The position numbers were made by a program, and so were the translations under genes. Shown here one piece after another: positions 38,821 to 48,893 of a stretch of 64,000 nucleotides of DNA. Origin of the DNA: Epiperipatus broadwayi (Eukaryota > Onychophora > Udeonychophora > Euonychophora > Peripatidae). Below the pieces are notes generated by a model. The model saw only the letters and a program-made list of their open reading frames with translations, had not been told where the DNA came from and ran no database searches. Where the stretch lies: assembly GCA_028023455.1 (NCBI GenBank), contig JAQFVV010000520.1, positions 212,001 through 276,000 on the forward strand, read 5' to 3'. Position 1 is the stretch's first letter; every line of letters begins with the position of its first letter.

Positions 38821-39327
38821 GCACTTTATAAACAGGCGACTTGATTAATTGATTGTTACAGAGTACAATATGGTAATGTGAACTAAATTAATTAATGATT
38901 GTTGATTACAATTTTAATTTCCCATATTACAGGAATATTATCATGTGACAAATGCTCTATCATGGTGATAAAATATTGTATGTTTTATTGCTATATATTT
39001 CTCCAAGTTACTTATATAGATTTCTGATGACAATAGCAATCGTATTCCAAGATATACCAATATTTATGATTGAATTGGGAGAAGTTGAAATTATCAAAGG
39101 TTTATAAAGTAGTTGTTATAATACTGCAAATATTTGAAGTGGGAGTTCAGATTATTTTAGTGTGAATGTGATATATACCATCTGGGATAGATTATTGGTG
39201 GTGAGGATTTAGTGGTTGGTCGGCTTGAACAAGATTTTAATTGATTATTGTTATTAAAACACATATTTTAGGAAAGTAAAAGTTTGGTTTCACAAAATAT
39301 TGAAATAGTTGTTATAAAATACTCAAA
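38767..39327 (+). other. Untranslated leader of the Gypsy element
   Basis: Non-coding leader between the primer site and the gag ATG. AT-rich, no open frame of note. Confidence 0.6.
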
Positions 39328-40371
39328 ATGAGTGATTCTGAAGAACTTAATTATCCTGAGAGAACTCAAGAAGTTCCTGATTTTGATTTCCAACAACGGT
39401 TTATGATAATGCTTCAATGCATAGAGATTGGAATGAATGAACAGTCTCTAAAATTAAACGAACAATCTCTTTCCCAAAAAGAGATGTTAGAGTCTCAAAA
39501 AGAGGTGACTGAAAATTTGAATGAACAGACTGAAAAATTGAATGAACAGTCTATTTATCAAAAAGAGGTGACTGAAAAATTGAATGAACAGACTGAAAAA
39601 TTGAATGAACAGTCTATTTATCAAAAAGAGATGACTGAAAAATTGAATGAACAGTCTATTTATCAAAAAGAGATGACTGAAAAATTGAATGAACAGTCTA
39701 TTTATCAAAAAGAAATGTCTGAAAAGTTAGATAGTTTCGAGAATAAAATGGCTGAAGTTCAGGAATTTGTGAAAGAAAAAATAGAAGCTGCTAGGATAAA
39801 GACAGTGGAGGAATTTAGTCAAAAATTTCAATCCTTAGAGAGTAGTTGTAAGGCAGCTAAAGGGGAGTCCGATAATAAATTAGAAGAAATTAAAGCTAAT
39901 TTCTTCGATTATAAAAAGCACTTAGAAGTTCAGATAGAAGAAATTGGAAATAAGTTTATAACCCACGAGGAGAATGTAGACACTAAACTGAAGGTGCTTG
40001 ATGTGGCAATGGGAGACTCAAGGAGTCAGTTGGCACAAATAGTTAGTGAAATGAACTATAAAGTTCAAGAAGTAGAGTCTCAATCTGCTAAATCTATCGA
40101 TAAAATTAAATCCATGAATGAATCTGTAACAGAAAGCAGAGCAGAATTGGGTAGCATTAAAAAGATTTTGGAGGAAACCATCAATAGGTCTAAAGTCGAA
40201 AATAAAGAATTAAAAAAGACTATTGCTAAATTTAGTGGAGATTTAGAAATGATGCAAATAGAGTGGAAGGAAATGAGGGATAAATGTCAAGAGTGGCCAA
40301 ATGAATCAAATGAGTTTAAAGAAGGGCAGAAACTAGAGGCAATGATTGAAAATCTTCAGCTGAAAGTGTGA
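39328..40371 (+). CDS. gag: Gag N-terminal coiled-coil protein of the Gypsy element
   Basis: A 347-residue frame starting at ATG 39328 and ending at TGA 40369-40371. Residues ~30-135 are a repetitive coiled coil built from 14- and 21-residue units (EKLNEQSIYQKEMT), that is, two or three heptads each. The DNA repeats are nearly identical, so this is a minisatellite in coding sequence. Residues ~135-345 are also charged and helix-rich, with no Cys/His knuckle. It sits upstream of the capsid-like part of gag at 40380-41332, in a different frame. The Gag of the neighbouring element (55903) lacks this repeat array. The coiled coil is probably a Gag multimerisation or packaging extension. Either it was a separate protein or a frameshift split one long Gag; I favour the split. 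Confidence 0.8.
   Translation: MSDSEELNYPERTQEVPDFDFQQRFMIMLQCIEIGMNEQSLKLNEQSLSQKEMLESQKEVTENLNEQTEKLNEQSIYQKEVTEKLNEQTEKLNEQSIYQKEMTEKLNEQSIYQKEMTEKLNEQSIYQKEMSEKLDSFENKMAEVQEFVKEKIEAARIKTVEEFSQKFQSLESSCKAAKGESDNKLEEIKANFFDYKKHLEVQIEEIGNKFITHEENVDTKLKVLDVAMGDSRSQLAQIVSEMNYKVQEVESQSAKSIDKIKSMNESVTESRAELGSIKKILEETINRSKVENKELKKTIAKFSGDLEMMQIEWKEMRDKCQEWPNESNEFKEGQKLEAMIENLQLKV
39506..39727 (+). repeat. Coding minisatellite, 42- and 63-bp units
   Basis: Near-identical units encode KLNEQSIYQKE plus MT, VT or MS. Two 63-bp units are followed by three 42-bp units. All lengths are multiples of 21 bp, so each change adds or removes whole heptads without shifting the frame. Confidence 0.9.
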
Positions 40372-40374
40372 AAA

Positions 40375-41332
40375 ACGATAATTTCATTGGTCAAAACACC
40401 AAGTATTATGTGGATGGGACAGAGACCTCTGTTAAAGAAGTAGTTGTATCAGACAGTAATTTTACTGGTATCCGCACAACTCCCATTTTCCAAAAACCAT
40501 TAGGAATTGAATCTGTGACTAATGATGTCAAGAAAACAGATATGTCTATGGGTGGATCTACAGCTCTTAAATTTCTAAAGATTAAGCCATTCAAAGGGGA
40601 GTATTTGGAAAACCCTTTAGAATTTCTTCAAAATCTGGAAGAATTATTTACTTTATGTGCATTTTCAAAAGAGAAAAATTGGCTATCTCCAGCAACCATC
40701 TTTATGCTGCTGCAAAAGATTGGTGGCAGTCTTTGTTTGATTGTCCTCAAACATATGGAGATTTTAAACATTTAATAATGTCAAGTTTCTGGGGTGAGGA
40801 TCGTCAGGATAACATGCGTTATCAAATCACTCAAGAAAAGTACAATACTAATAAAGATAGCTACACTCAATTTTTTCATGGACAGGCAGTCAAACTTAAA
40901 ACTTTAACTGCTTTTCCATTATCTGAGCATCATATAGTCAGGATCTTAAGACATAAATTACCTCGACAGATTGAACAAGTTTTGATTACTGCAGATAAGT
41001 ATACAATTGATGAGGTGTCAGAGATCTTAGATGCACTTGAGACAAGTGACTGTGACTTGGAAAACAGATATAGAGGTGGAAAGGAGGCTAGAGCTTCTCA
41101 TAACTGTTCCATGGCTAATGTTAATGTTGCTCCAATAAGAAGTCCTTATCGTGATAACAGATACCAGAGTAGGAGTCGTAGTTATAAACGACCAAAATTT
41201 TATAATAGAGTTAATGGTCAACCTAGTCTAATTAATAAGACCCAAGATAGAAATCAACCTTCTGTTAGTGGAATTAAACCACCTCACAAAAAGGATATTA
41301 AAACAAATGTTAAAAGTAGTACATTAAACTAG
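40375..41332 (+). pseudogene. gag: Gag capsid-like region, frameshifted
   Basis: Two frames make up this part. 40375-40775 carries LKFLKIKPFKGEYLENPLEF, and 40655-41332 carries AAAKDWWQSLF, FKHLIMSSFWGEDRQDNMRY and HHIVRILRHKLPRQIEQVL. This is the retrotransposon Gag capsid fold region. It aligns with the Gag at 55903-57024 (IQIFKGDPGENPDVHL; SAKAWWKLLK; QHIIRIIVHNLPPWVQRM). The frame changes near 40660-40690 within an A-rich run, so one Gag was broken by a 1-bp type indel. The C-terminus is Arg/Lys-rich (YQSRSRSYKRPKFYNR) with no clear CCHC zinc knuckle, so nucleic-acid binding may rely on that basic tail or the knuckle is lost. Confidence 0.82.
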
Positions 41333-41364
41333 AGGGGGCCTCATGGAAAAGTTCCTCACTGTGG

Positions 41365-44300
41365 GTGCCTGTTGCTAACTTGGGGAGAAACCATATAGAC
41401 AATGAAGAAGCATATGTAAATAGTATAGACCTTAATATTGATCTGTTGGAGCCTTATGAGGTTGTGGACCCTCCTATATTATATAGTTGTCCTACTGTCA
41501 AAATTTATATTGAAGGTGTTCTTGTTAATGCTTTGGTGGACTCTGGAAGTCAGGCATCAGGCATCAATATTGTCCTCGATTGTTTATGATAAAATTGTGG
41601 ATGCAAATAAATCTGTGGATGCAAATAAATCTGTACCTTTGCTTCCTGTAAAACCAATTCAAGTTACACTTGCAAATGGGAGAAAAGCAAAACTTATGAA
41701 TAAGCAAACCTGGCTTAATGTAAAAATTGGTGAATCTGAATTTGGACATGTTTTCCTAATAATGCCCGATCTTATTCATGAAGTTATCATTGGTTCTGAC
41801 TTCATGAGTTTAAATAAATGCAATATTGATTTTAAAAACAAACTTTTTGCCTTTAATAATGATTCTTGTCAATTTTATGATAATATAGATGTTCAATTGA
41901 ATCAGTTAATGGTCATACACGATACATCAGTTGAATTGAACATAAAAATTAAATTAGATGATTCTAACATTTTGGATATTGATTTTAAAGAACAATTACA
42001 TCAATTGATGATCCAGTACAAGGATATATTTTCAAAGATACCAGGTATTATTGGAGGATACGTTCATCGAATCAAGCTCAAGAATGAAGCACCATTCCAG
42101 CAGCGATCATACCCCATTCCATACCAATACCAGGCAGAAGTACAGCAGCAAATCAATAAAATGATTGAATGGCATATTGTCAAGAAAAGCCCTTCAGCCT
42201 ATGTCAATCCTCTTGTGATTGTAAGAAAAAGAAATGGATCAGTTCGGGTGTGCCTAGATGCACGTGCACTTAACCAATTAACCATTCCAGAACGTGACGT
42301 ACCACCACCTATTCATGAACTTTTGATCAAATTCAAGGGCAAATATATTTTTTCAACTTTTGACTTGATGGCCAGTTACTGGCAAATTCCATTGCATATT
42401 GATGACCAAAAGTACACTGCTTTCCGTTTTGAAGGCCAATCCTATGTTTTTGAAAGGATGCCTTTTGGTTTGATTAACAGTGGAGCAGGACTTATTAGGT
42501 GTTTAGATAGAATTTTTTCCACTCAATTAAAGAAGAAAATAATTATGTATGTGGATGATATCGTTATTGTGTCTGCAGACATCTATGAACATTTAAATGA
42601 TTTGGGTTTATTCTTTTTTCAATGTCACACTAATAATATAAAAATTAATTTTGGAAAAATGTACATTGGTAGCCACTGAGATCACTTTTCTGGGCCATCT
42701 GGTCAGTGATCAGGGAATTAAACCCCATCCGGATAAAGTGACAGCCATTCAAAACTTTCCTATCCCTAAAACTAAGAAACAGCTTAAATCATTCCTAGGC
42801 TTGTGTAACTATTATCACAAATTTTACAAAGATTTTTTCAATGATACCATGTCACTGTCATTATTATTAAAAGGAAATGTGAAATGGAAGTGGAACAATG
42901 AGCATACATTAGAATTTAATAAGATAAAGGCTACATTCTTAAAAAAGGTCATTTTGGCTTATCCAGATTTTGGCAAAATATTTTACTTACAGACTGACAG
43001 CAGTAATTTTGGATTAGGAGTAGTTCTCTACCAATTAGATGATTTTCAGAAACCTCAAATTTTGTACTTTTTGAGCAGGCGTCTAAAGGGGCCTGAACTA
43101 AATTACTCCATTACTGAAAAGGAAGCCTTAGCTGTAGTCTGGGCTTTCCAGAAACTTCGTCAATTTTTGCTGGGATCAGAGGTTGTGGTTTTAAGTGATC
43201 ATAGGAGCTTAGAGTTCCTTAATAAAAGTTATTTAAACAACGAAAGGTTGGTAAGATGGAGTCTTTATCTCCAACAGTTTCAATACAAAATTCAATATTA
43301 TGAGGGAGGTAAAAATGTCATAGCAGATGCTTTGAGCCATAACCCTGTAGATTCATTGTCTTTTCATCCCAACCATCACAATATTGTAATTACAAATATT
43401 GAGTTGGTTACAGATGAAACCATTGAAGGTGATTATAAGAACCTTGCAGTAGAACAATCTCAAGATGTGAAATTTGTAAGAATAATTAAATTATTATCTG
43501 ATCCTACTGTACCCATAGGCCAGAATAGGAACATTACTCGAATTAAAAATAGATACAAATTATATCAGGGCATGTTGATGTATCAGACTATACTTAACAA
43601 GGATAGCTCGGGGAAGGTAGTGATACCTAGGTCTATGACTAATCGGCTAATCTCTTATGTTCATTGCAAATATGGTCATTATGGCTCACCAAAATTAGAA
43701 CACATATTGAAAAAGTATTTTTACTGGTCAAACATGTATGCATCAATTGTAAGTCAATTAAAACACTGTGAGATTTGTCAGAAGTCAAAACATTTTGGAA
43801 AATCACATGCTGGGGTACTTCAACCTATTCTTCCAGGGGGACCTAATGAGATATTGTCATTATACTTCTATGGACCTCTTCCACCCTTTCATAAACAAAA
43901 ATTCATCCTAGTTACCTATGATTTATTTACTAAATATGTATGTGCATAACCTGTTCCTAAGACTGATGCAAAAAATGTCATTAAAAGTCTTAGCAATAGT
44001 CAATTTCCTTTGATGGGAATACCTATGTCTATTCTTACGGATCATGCTACTGCTTTTATTTCCAGCACATGGAGAAAGTGGATTAGAAGACAGAATATCT
44101 GACATATAATGAGTTCTATAAGAAATCCGCAATCCAATCCGTGTGAAAGGGTGATGCGGGAATTGAGTAGGCTATTTCGTGTCTATGTGAAGGATAATCA
44201 CCGGTTGTGTGTAAATAAGTTACCTGAAGTTATCAATTACATAAACATTACCATGAATGAATCCACAAAATTTGCTCCTATTAGGCTTCAATTTGGAATA

Positions 44301-44690
44301 CAGGAGCCATTACTAATTAAAACTCCTTTACCCATCATTCTAGAAGAAATAAATAGTGATCTTGATATAGAAAAAGCCAGACAGAATTTAAAAAAAATGG
44401 GCCAAAAGCGCTCTAAACAGGATAAAGGTAAACCACACCCTTTTAAGGTCGGAGATTTTGTATTTGTCCATACTCCTCATGTTAGCAACTTAAAGAAAAA
44501 TGAATTTAGAAAATTTTTAAGCTTATATAATGGACCTTTCATGATTGAAAGCCAGGTGGGAGAGAATGCATTTATGCTCTCAACCCCTGAAGGAATCCGA
44601 GGCACCTACAATGCATGTAGTTTGAAACCTGTACCTTCAATAAAAGAGGGGGATTTATATCGTGTAAATGTTATATCATGTTCAGATTGA
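41365..44690 (+). pseudogene. pol: Pol polyprotein (protease, RT, RNase H, integrase), broken
   Basis: Order and signs: aspartic protease (ALVDSGSQAS, about 41530-41560); RT with PLVIVRKRNGSVRVCLDARA, MPFGLINSGAG and YVDD at 42548-42559; RNase H (LQTDSSNFGLG, YSITEKEALAVVW, LSDHRSLEFL); integrase zinc finger (HCKYGHYG ... CEICQKSK); integrase core and a GPF motif (LYNGPFMI) near the end. Breaks: a 7-bp tandem duplication at 41551-41564 shifts the frame in the protease; another shift lies near 42645-42660 after RT; stops occur at 43947-43949 and 44100-44102 in integrase. The first integrase Asp is replaced by Tyr (codon 43863-43865, FYGPLP context). The second Asp (LTDHATAF) and the Glu (NPCERVMREL) remain. 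Not functional. Confidence 0.93.
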
Positions 44691-44788
44691 TGATAAATTA
44701 TAGATAGGATAATAAAAATAGTGACTTATGATGTACCTTAGTAGAATTTGATTAAATGGAATTCTAAAGAAAGATAATTTTTTTCCGT

Positions 44789-44802
44789 AGGGGGGTGTAA
44801 AC
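44789..44802 (+). promoter_or_regulatory. Polypurine-like tract before the 3' LTR
   Basis: AGGGGGG lies 7 nt upstream of the 3' LTR start, the usual place for the plus-strand primer of an LTR element. The last bases (TGTAAAC) are not pure purine, so the exact tract is uncertain. Confidence 0.5.
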
Positions 44803-47800
44803 TGTAACCATATATTTTAGTATAAAATATAATAATTGATGTAACTAATATAAAAATTTTTCTTTCTTCTTTTGGTGATTTGATTGGCTTGAGTTGCACT
44901 TTGAACAGATTACTCTCTTATATTATTTTGATAAATTTAAATTTGCCTCTTCCCATATACTAACTCACATCAAAATGTTTAACTTTTTAAAAATCTGACA
45001 ACACATTAAAATTTGGTCAAATATTATTACAAATAATATTTCATTTATTTGTTTAAAATGATAATAAAAATTATTTCTATTAAATTTAAAAAACCATTTG
45101 TTCAATTTAAATTAATTATTAAAAATAAATACAGTAATTACGTATGCGTCTCAATGTAAAAAAAGAAAAGAGCGTGAATTTAGGGAAGATTGTCTGTTAG
45201 TTTGCTTTTGGAGGGAGAAAGAAAAGAAAATGGTAAAGGCAAATGGTGTAAATTTGATAAGCTTATTTTAAAATAGTTAATAAGTAAACTGATTACCACA
45301 AAATTTGCTATAAACGTAAATATAACATAATGGTAATTAATTATAAGATGAATTGCTAAATTTAAAAGTCTGTTCAAGTCAGCTGGCCAAGTGGATCGAA
45401 TCACTGGTAATAATTTCCCAATATTACATTTTTAAAATGTCGGAGCTTCCCAGTTTAAATTTAAAAGAATTATTTGCAAGAATTTGGTATGTTTTAAAAT
45501 GTTTATTATTCTACAATTTGGAAAAATTAAATAAGTATTTTAATTACAGAATTTTTTTATGAATATAAAAATTTGCTTTTAAAAAAAAGAAGAAGTTTAA
45601 ATTCAAGTAAAATGTTAAGTTATCAACATAGTTTAATATTTCCGTAACTAATTCTAATAAAAATATAGTATTGATTAATATTTAACTTTACAATGACAGT
45701 AATCTATTTGCTAGTTAATTTGTTTAACATTTGGATAATAAATAGTCTTCAAAGAATTAATCAAAGCTATTTTCTAATTTTATCATCAGTTGGAATGATT
45801 GAATTAATTGCTATAATTAGTATTCCTAGATTTAAGTGTGGATGAATAAATATTCGCATGGATGTGATAAACTTGGAACATTTTAATAGAGAAATGTAGA
45901 GATTAATAACTTTTGAAAAACATTTTCATTTAAATTCTGCGTGTCATGTTTTTGAAATTGTTTCATGTTTATGTAGCCACGTAAAATCGGTAATCTAATA
46001 GTGATTATAATAACAAATACAAATGTATAAAATTGCATGTATGGAATTCAACTAAAGATATAACTATTGCTTCGTATATTTATTGTTCGACGCATCGTAC
46101 ATGGATTCCACGGATCCTATTTGGAATTATAAAATGCTATACAATCCAATTTGTGATACACGCACCTGCTATAATTCAAGTAGTGAACTATAAAATGCTA
46201 TACAGTTAATTTATATCACACACACACCTGTTAAATTTTATGTATTTGATGAATAATGTATTATTTAATTTTATCGTTATATGAACTTGCATGTGAAGTT
46301 CAAAAGTTATATTTATTAAGTTTAAATTAATAGGGGTTGAATAAAATATTTCTTCAAGAGAATAGCGCTCGCGAAAAAGCTTAAACAGTACTAAATGAAT
46401 TCATGAGATATATCAATCTTTGTGAGATGTTTTGTGAGTCTTTCCAGATTTATATTCCTATACTAATATTACTTATACTATATTACATATGTTTTATTTT
46501 AAGCAAGATAAGTTAGTACATTAGTTGTCCTGATTAGTGTAACATTTTATTAAGCAAGAACCCACATTTGCTAAAGTGTCAGCATTTTCTGAATGGTCAG
46601 AAGAACTGAGGAGGATGATTTTGCACTTTAATGTGAAGTAAATAGTAATGTTGTTTTATAATGTTAAAGGGCAGTAATCTGTGCTGGTGGTTAATCCGCA
46701 GATTACTTAATTGCCATTTTTTGTATTTTACACTCATTCCTGCACTGGTGGTTAATCCGTGGAATGGTGTACTTGTACTTATTACTTTATGATGGTGTAT
46801 AAATCCACCAAAGTGTTTAGTGTTATTTAATTCCTACGTGTAGATGAATACATCCACAGGAATATGTTTGCTTCACAGATATAAGTTGGGCAAAGTATTT
46901 TAGTTGATCTGCTAAATCATCTTCTTTCAAGTGTAAGTAGAATTTATAAGTTAGATTATTAAATTGTCGCAGGACACTCTATTCAAGTTACTTCATGATA
47001 ATTAACTGTTGGTTGATTATTATTTACCGGAATGTAAGTTTACATTTTCACTTTATTTAATGATTACATTATAGACATAATATTATTTATTATATTATTA
47101 TAAGTTTACGGTAGGCATTTATTGAATCTGGAAATGACGTTAAATATTTCATGAGTTTGATGCTGAATTTCGTATAATCTCCTCAATATTCATTATATTA
47201 GATTGAAATAAGGTATGATTAGATTTTAAAACTGTACCTAAGAGATGTTATTGAAGAAAGTCAATGGAATTATCATTTATTTATTTTATTTGTTTATTTA
47301 TGTCTTTAATTATAACATTGGAATTAATTACTTATTATTCATAAATTTGTCAATAAAAGTTGATTTATAATTAAACTTACTGTGCCGTTGCTATGTGTCA
47401 TTCATAAAATCAGATATCATAAACTTTGGATAGAGCATACATTAAAGAGCATACATTAAAGAGCATATATTATAGAGCATACCTTGAATTACATATTATC
47501 GTCAACATGATATAAGAGTTTATAAATATTTTTTGAGAAAACATTTAGATGCTTTTCGTCTTTGGTAGTTTATGATGAGTAAGGTACAATAAAATCCCAT
47601 TTACCTTTTCCATCATTGTGGCTTTGCGTAATTGATTCTAGTATAAAATATAAATTAATTATTAAACTTGTAAACAGATTTACCAAATAATGACATGATT
47701 AAATATATTTACTTAACGTTTTTAAATTGTCATTTGTCAGTATAATAAGAGTCTCAATAATATAGTAAACTATAAAAAAAAGAACCCAAGTATTTATATT

Positions 47801-48434
47801 TATTTATTGCAAAGCTTTACCTGGACTAGCATTCGTATTAAAAATCATATAGATGGTTTAAAATTTCATAATCTTATGTGGTTCCACAAATTATGCCATC
47901 TTGTACATGGTCAGCCATAGGGTCGCATACCATAAAAATCACAAATTAAGATTTAAAAGTGATAACATTGCACTTATAATTTGTTTAATGTACTTTATCA
48001 TACTACTATGATAGGTCTTCGCGGTACACCCTGGCTGCGATCAAATTATATCATAAAAGTTTATGTTAGATCATTAGTTTGGTCTATGGTAAGTTGCTCC
48101 AGATGTTGATTGTGGTCTTTGGTGCATAAAATAGATAGCATGATATGCTTTTGGTTACAGCTCTTAATAGCTGACAATGTGCAGTGGGAGTTGATCAGTG
48201 ATCAAGGTTACAATTCTTAGTGCACTTATGTTTTGGTGATATTACGTAGTCGGGACACAATCAAATGGTTACAATTTTTGGTGCCGCAACGAGTTCGGCA
48301 CGATAGGTAGTTGAGAGGGCAATGGCTTTCGATGGCTATAGTTGGCCATGAGAAGATTTACGGTCACAATTTTGGCTGCCCAACTACAGGGGCCTTCGGT
48401 GGCCATTAGCTGGCCATCAAGATTTACGGTTACA
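44803..48434 (+). repeat. 3' LTR of the Gypsy element (3,632 bp)
   Basis: Starts TGTAACC and ends GGTTACA, an exact 7-bp inverted repeat. It carries the same internal structures as the 5' LTR, including the stem-loop row (46673-46862) and the LTR-end-like units. It lacks 15 bp present near 37372 of the 5' copy. It is followed by ATAT and the tail of the interrupted older LTR. Confidence 0.95.
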
Positions 48435-48769
48435 ATATATAGGTAGACCATTCTATTAGATTTTGTAATTAGTCATTATTATATTAGCAGTTTACTTAGT
48501 CATATGTGTGTATATCTGACCAAATCAGTGTTAAGTTAGTTAAATTATGAGTCTTTTGTTCCACCCTGTGTGACTTCTGAACCATGGTTAAATTAAATGT
48601 CTGTGTAACTTGGGAAATGTCATCCATATGGTATTAGATCATTGAGCAGAGGTGAAAGGATTGGATGTTGGCCAGATTCTGGATCCCAGCATCCAGATTC
48701 AATCAGCTTTAGTGTATTTTGCCTGTGTTCTAGATTTTGTTATGTGGAGGGATAATTCTTACCATTACA
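48435..48769 (+). mobile_element. LTR, 3' part of the interrupted copy that starts at 32484
   Basis: The last ~60 bp (TTGCCTGTGTTCTAGATTTT ... ACCATTACA) resemble the 3' end of the LTR at 48894-51874 (TTTTGCTTAGATTCTAAATT ... GGTACA). It ends in TACA followed by ATAT, and ATAT also precedes 32484, which supports it as the other half of that LTR. Confidence 0.6.
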
Positions 48770-48893
48770 ATATAAACATCAGTATTTTATTTTTATTTTA
48801 GTTTATTAACATAGTTGTTCCCAAAAACATGATTTATAAAATATCTTTGGCCTGAGAGAATACTTATTTTAATATATATATATATATATATAT

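Larger units (their letters stand above)
35099..48434 (+). mobile_element. Full-length Ty3/Gypsy-type LTR retrotransposon, inactive
   Basis: Two LTRs of about 3.6 kb (35099-38743, 44803-48434) flank gag and pol. The LTR ends form perfect short inverted repeats TGTAACC...GGTTACA in the right copy. The flanking target is ATAC on the left and ATAT on the right, a likely 4-bp duplication with one mutation. The pol order, protease then RT then RNase H then integrase with a GPF motif, places it in Ty3/Gypsy (Metaviridae). Gag and pol have frameshifts, and the integrase has two stops and a lost catalytic Asp, so it cannot encode working proteins now. It is inserted into an older LTR. LTR divergence is roughly 1%, so insertion was fairly recent. 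Confidence 0.93.

Noticed and set aside
39487-39708. Minus-strand 73-codon frame in gag
   Set aside because: Antisense shadow of the heptad minisatellite.
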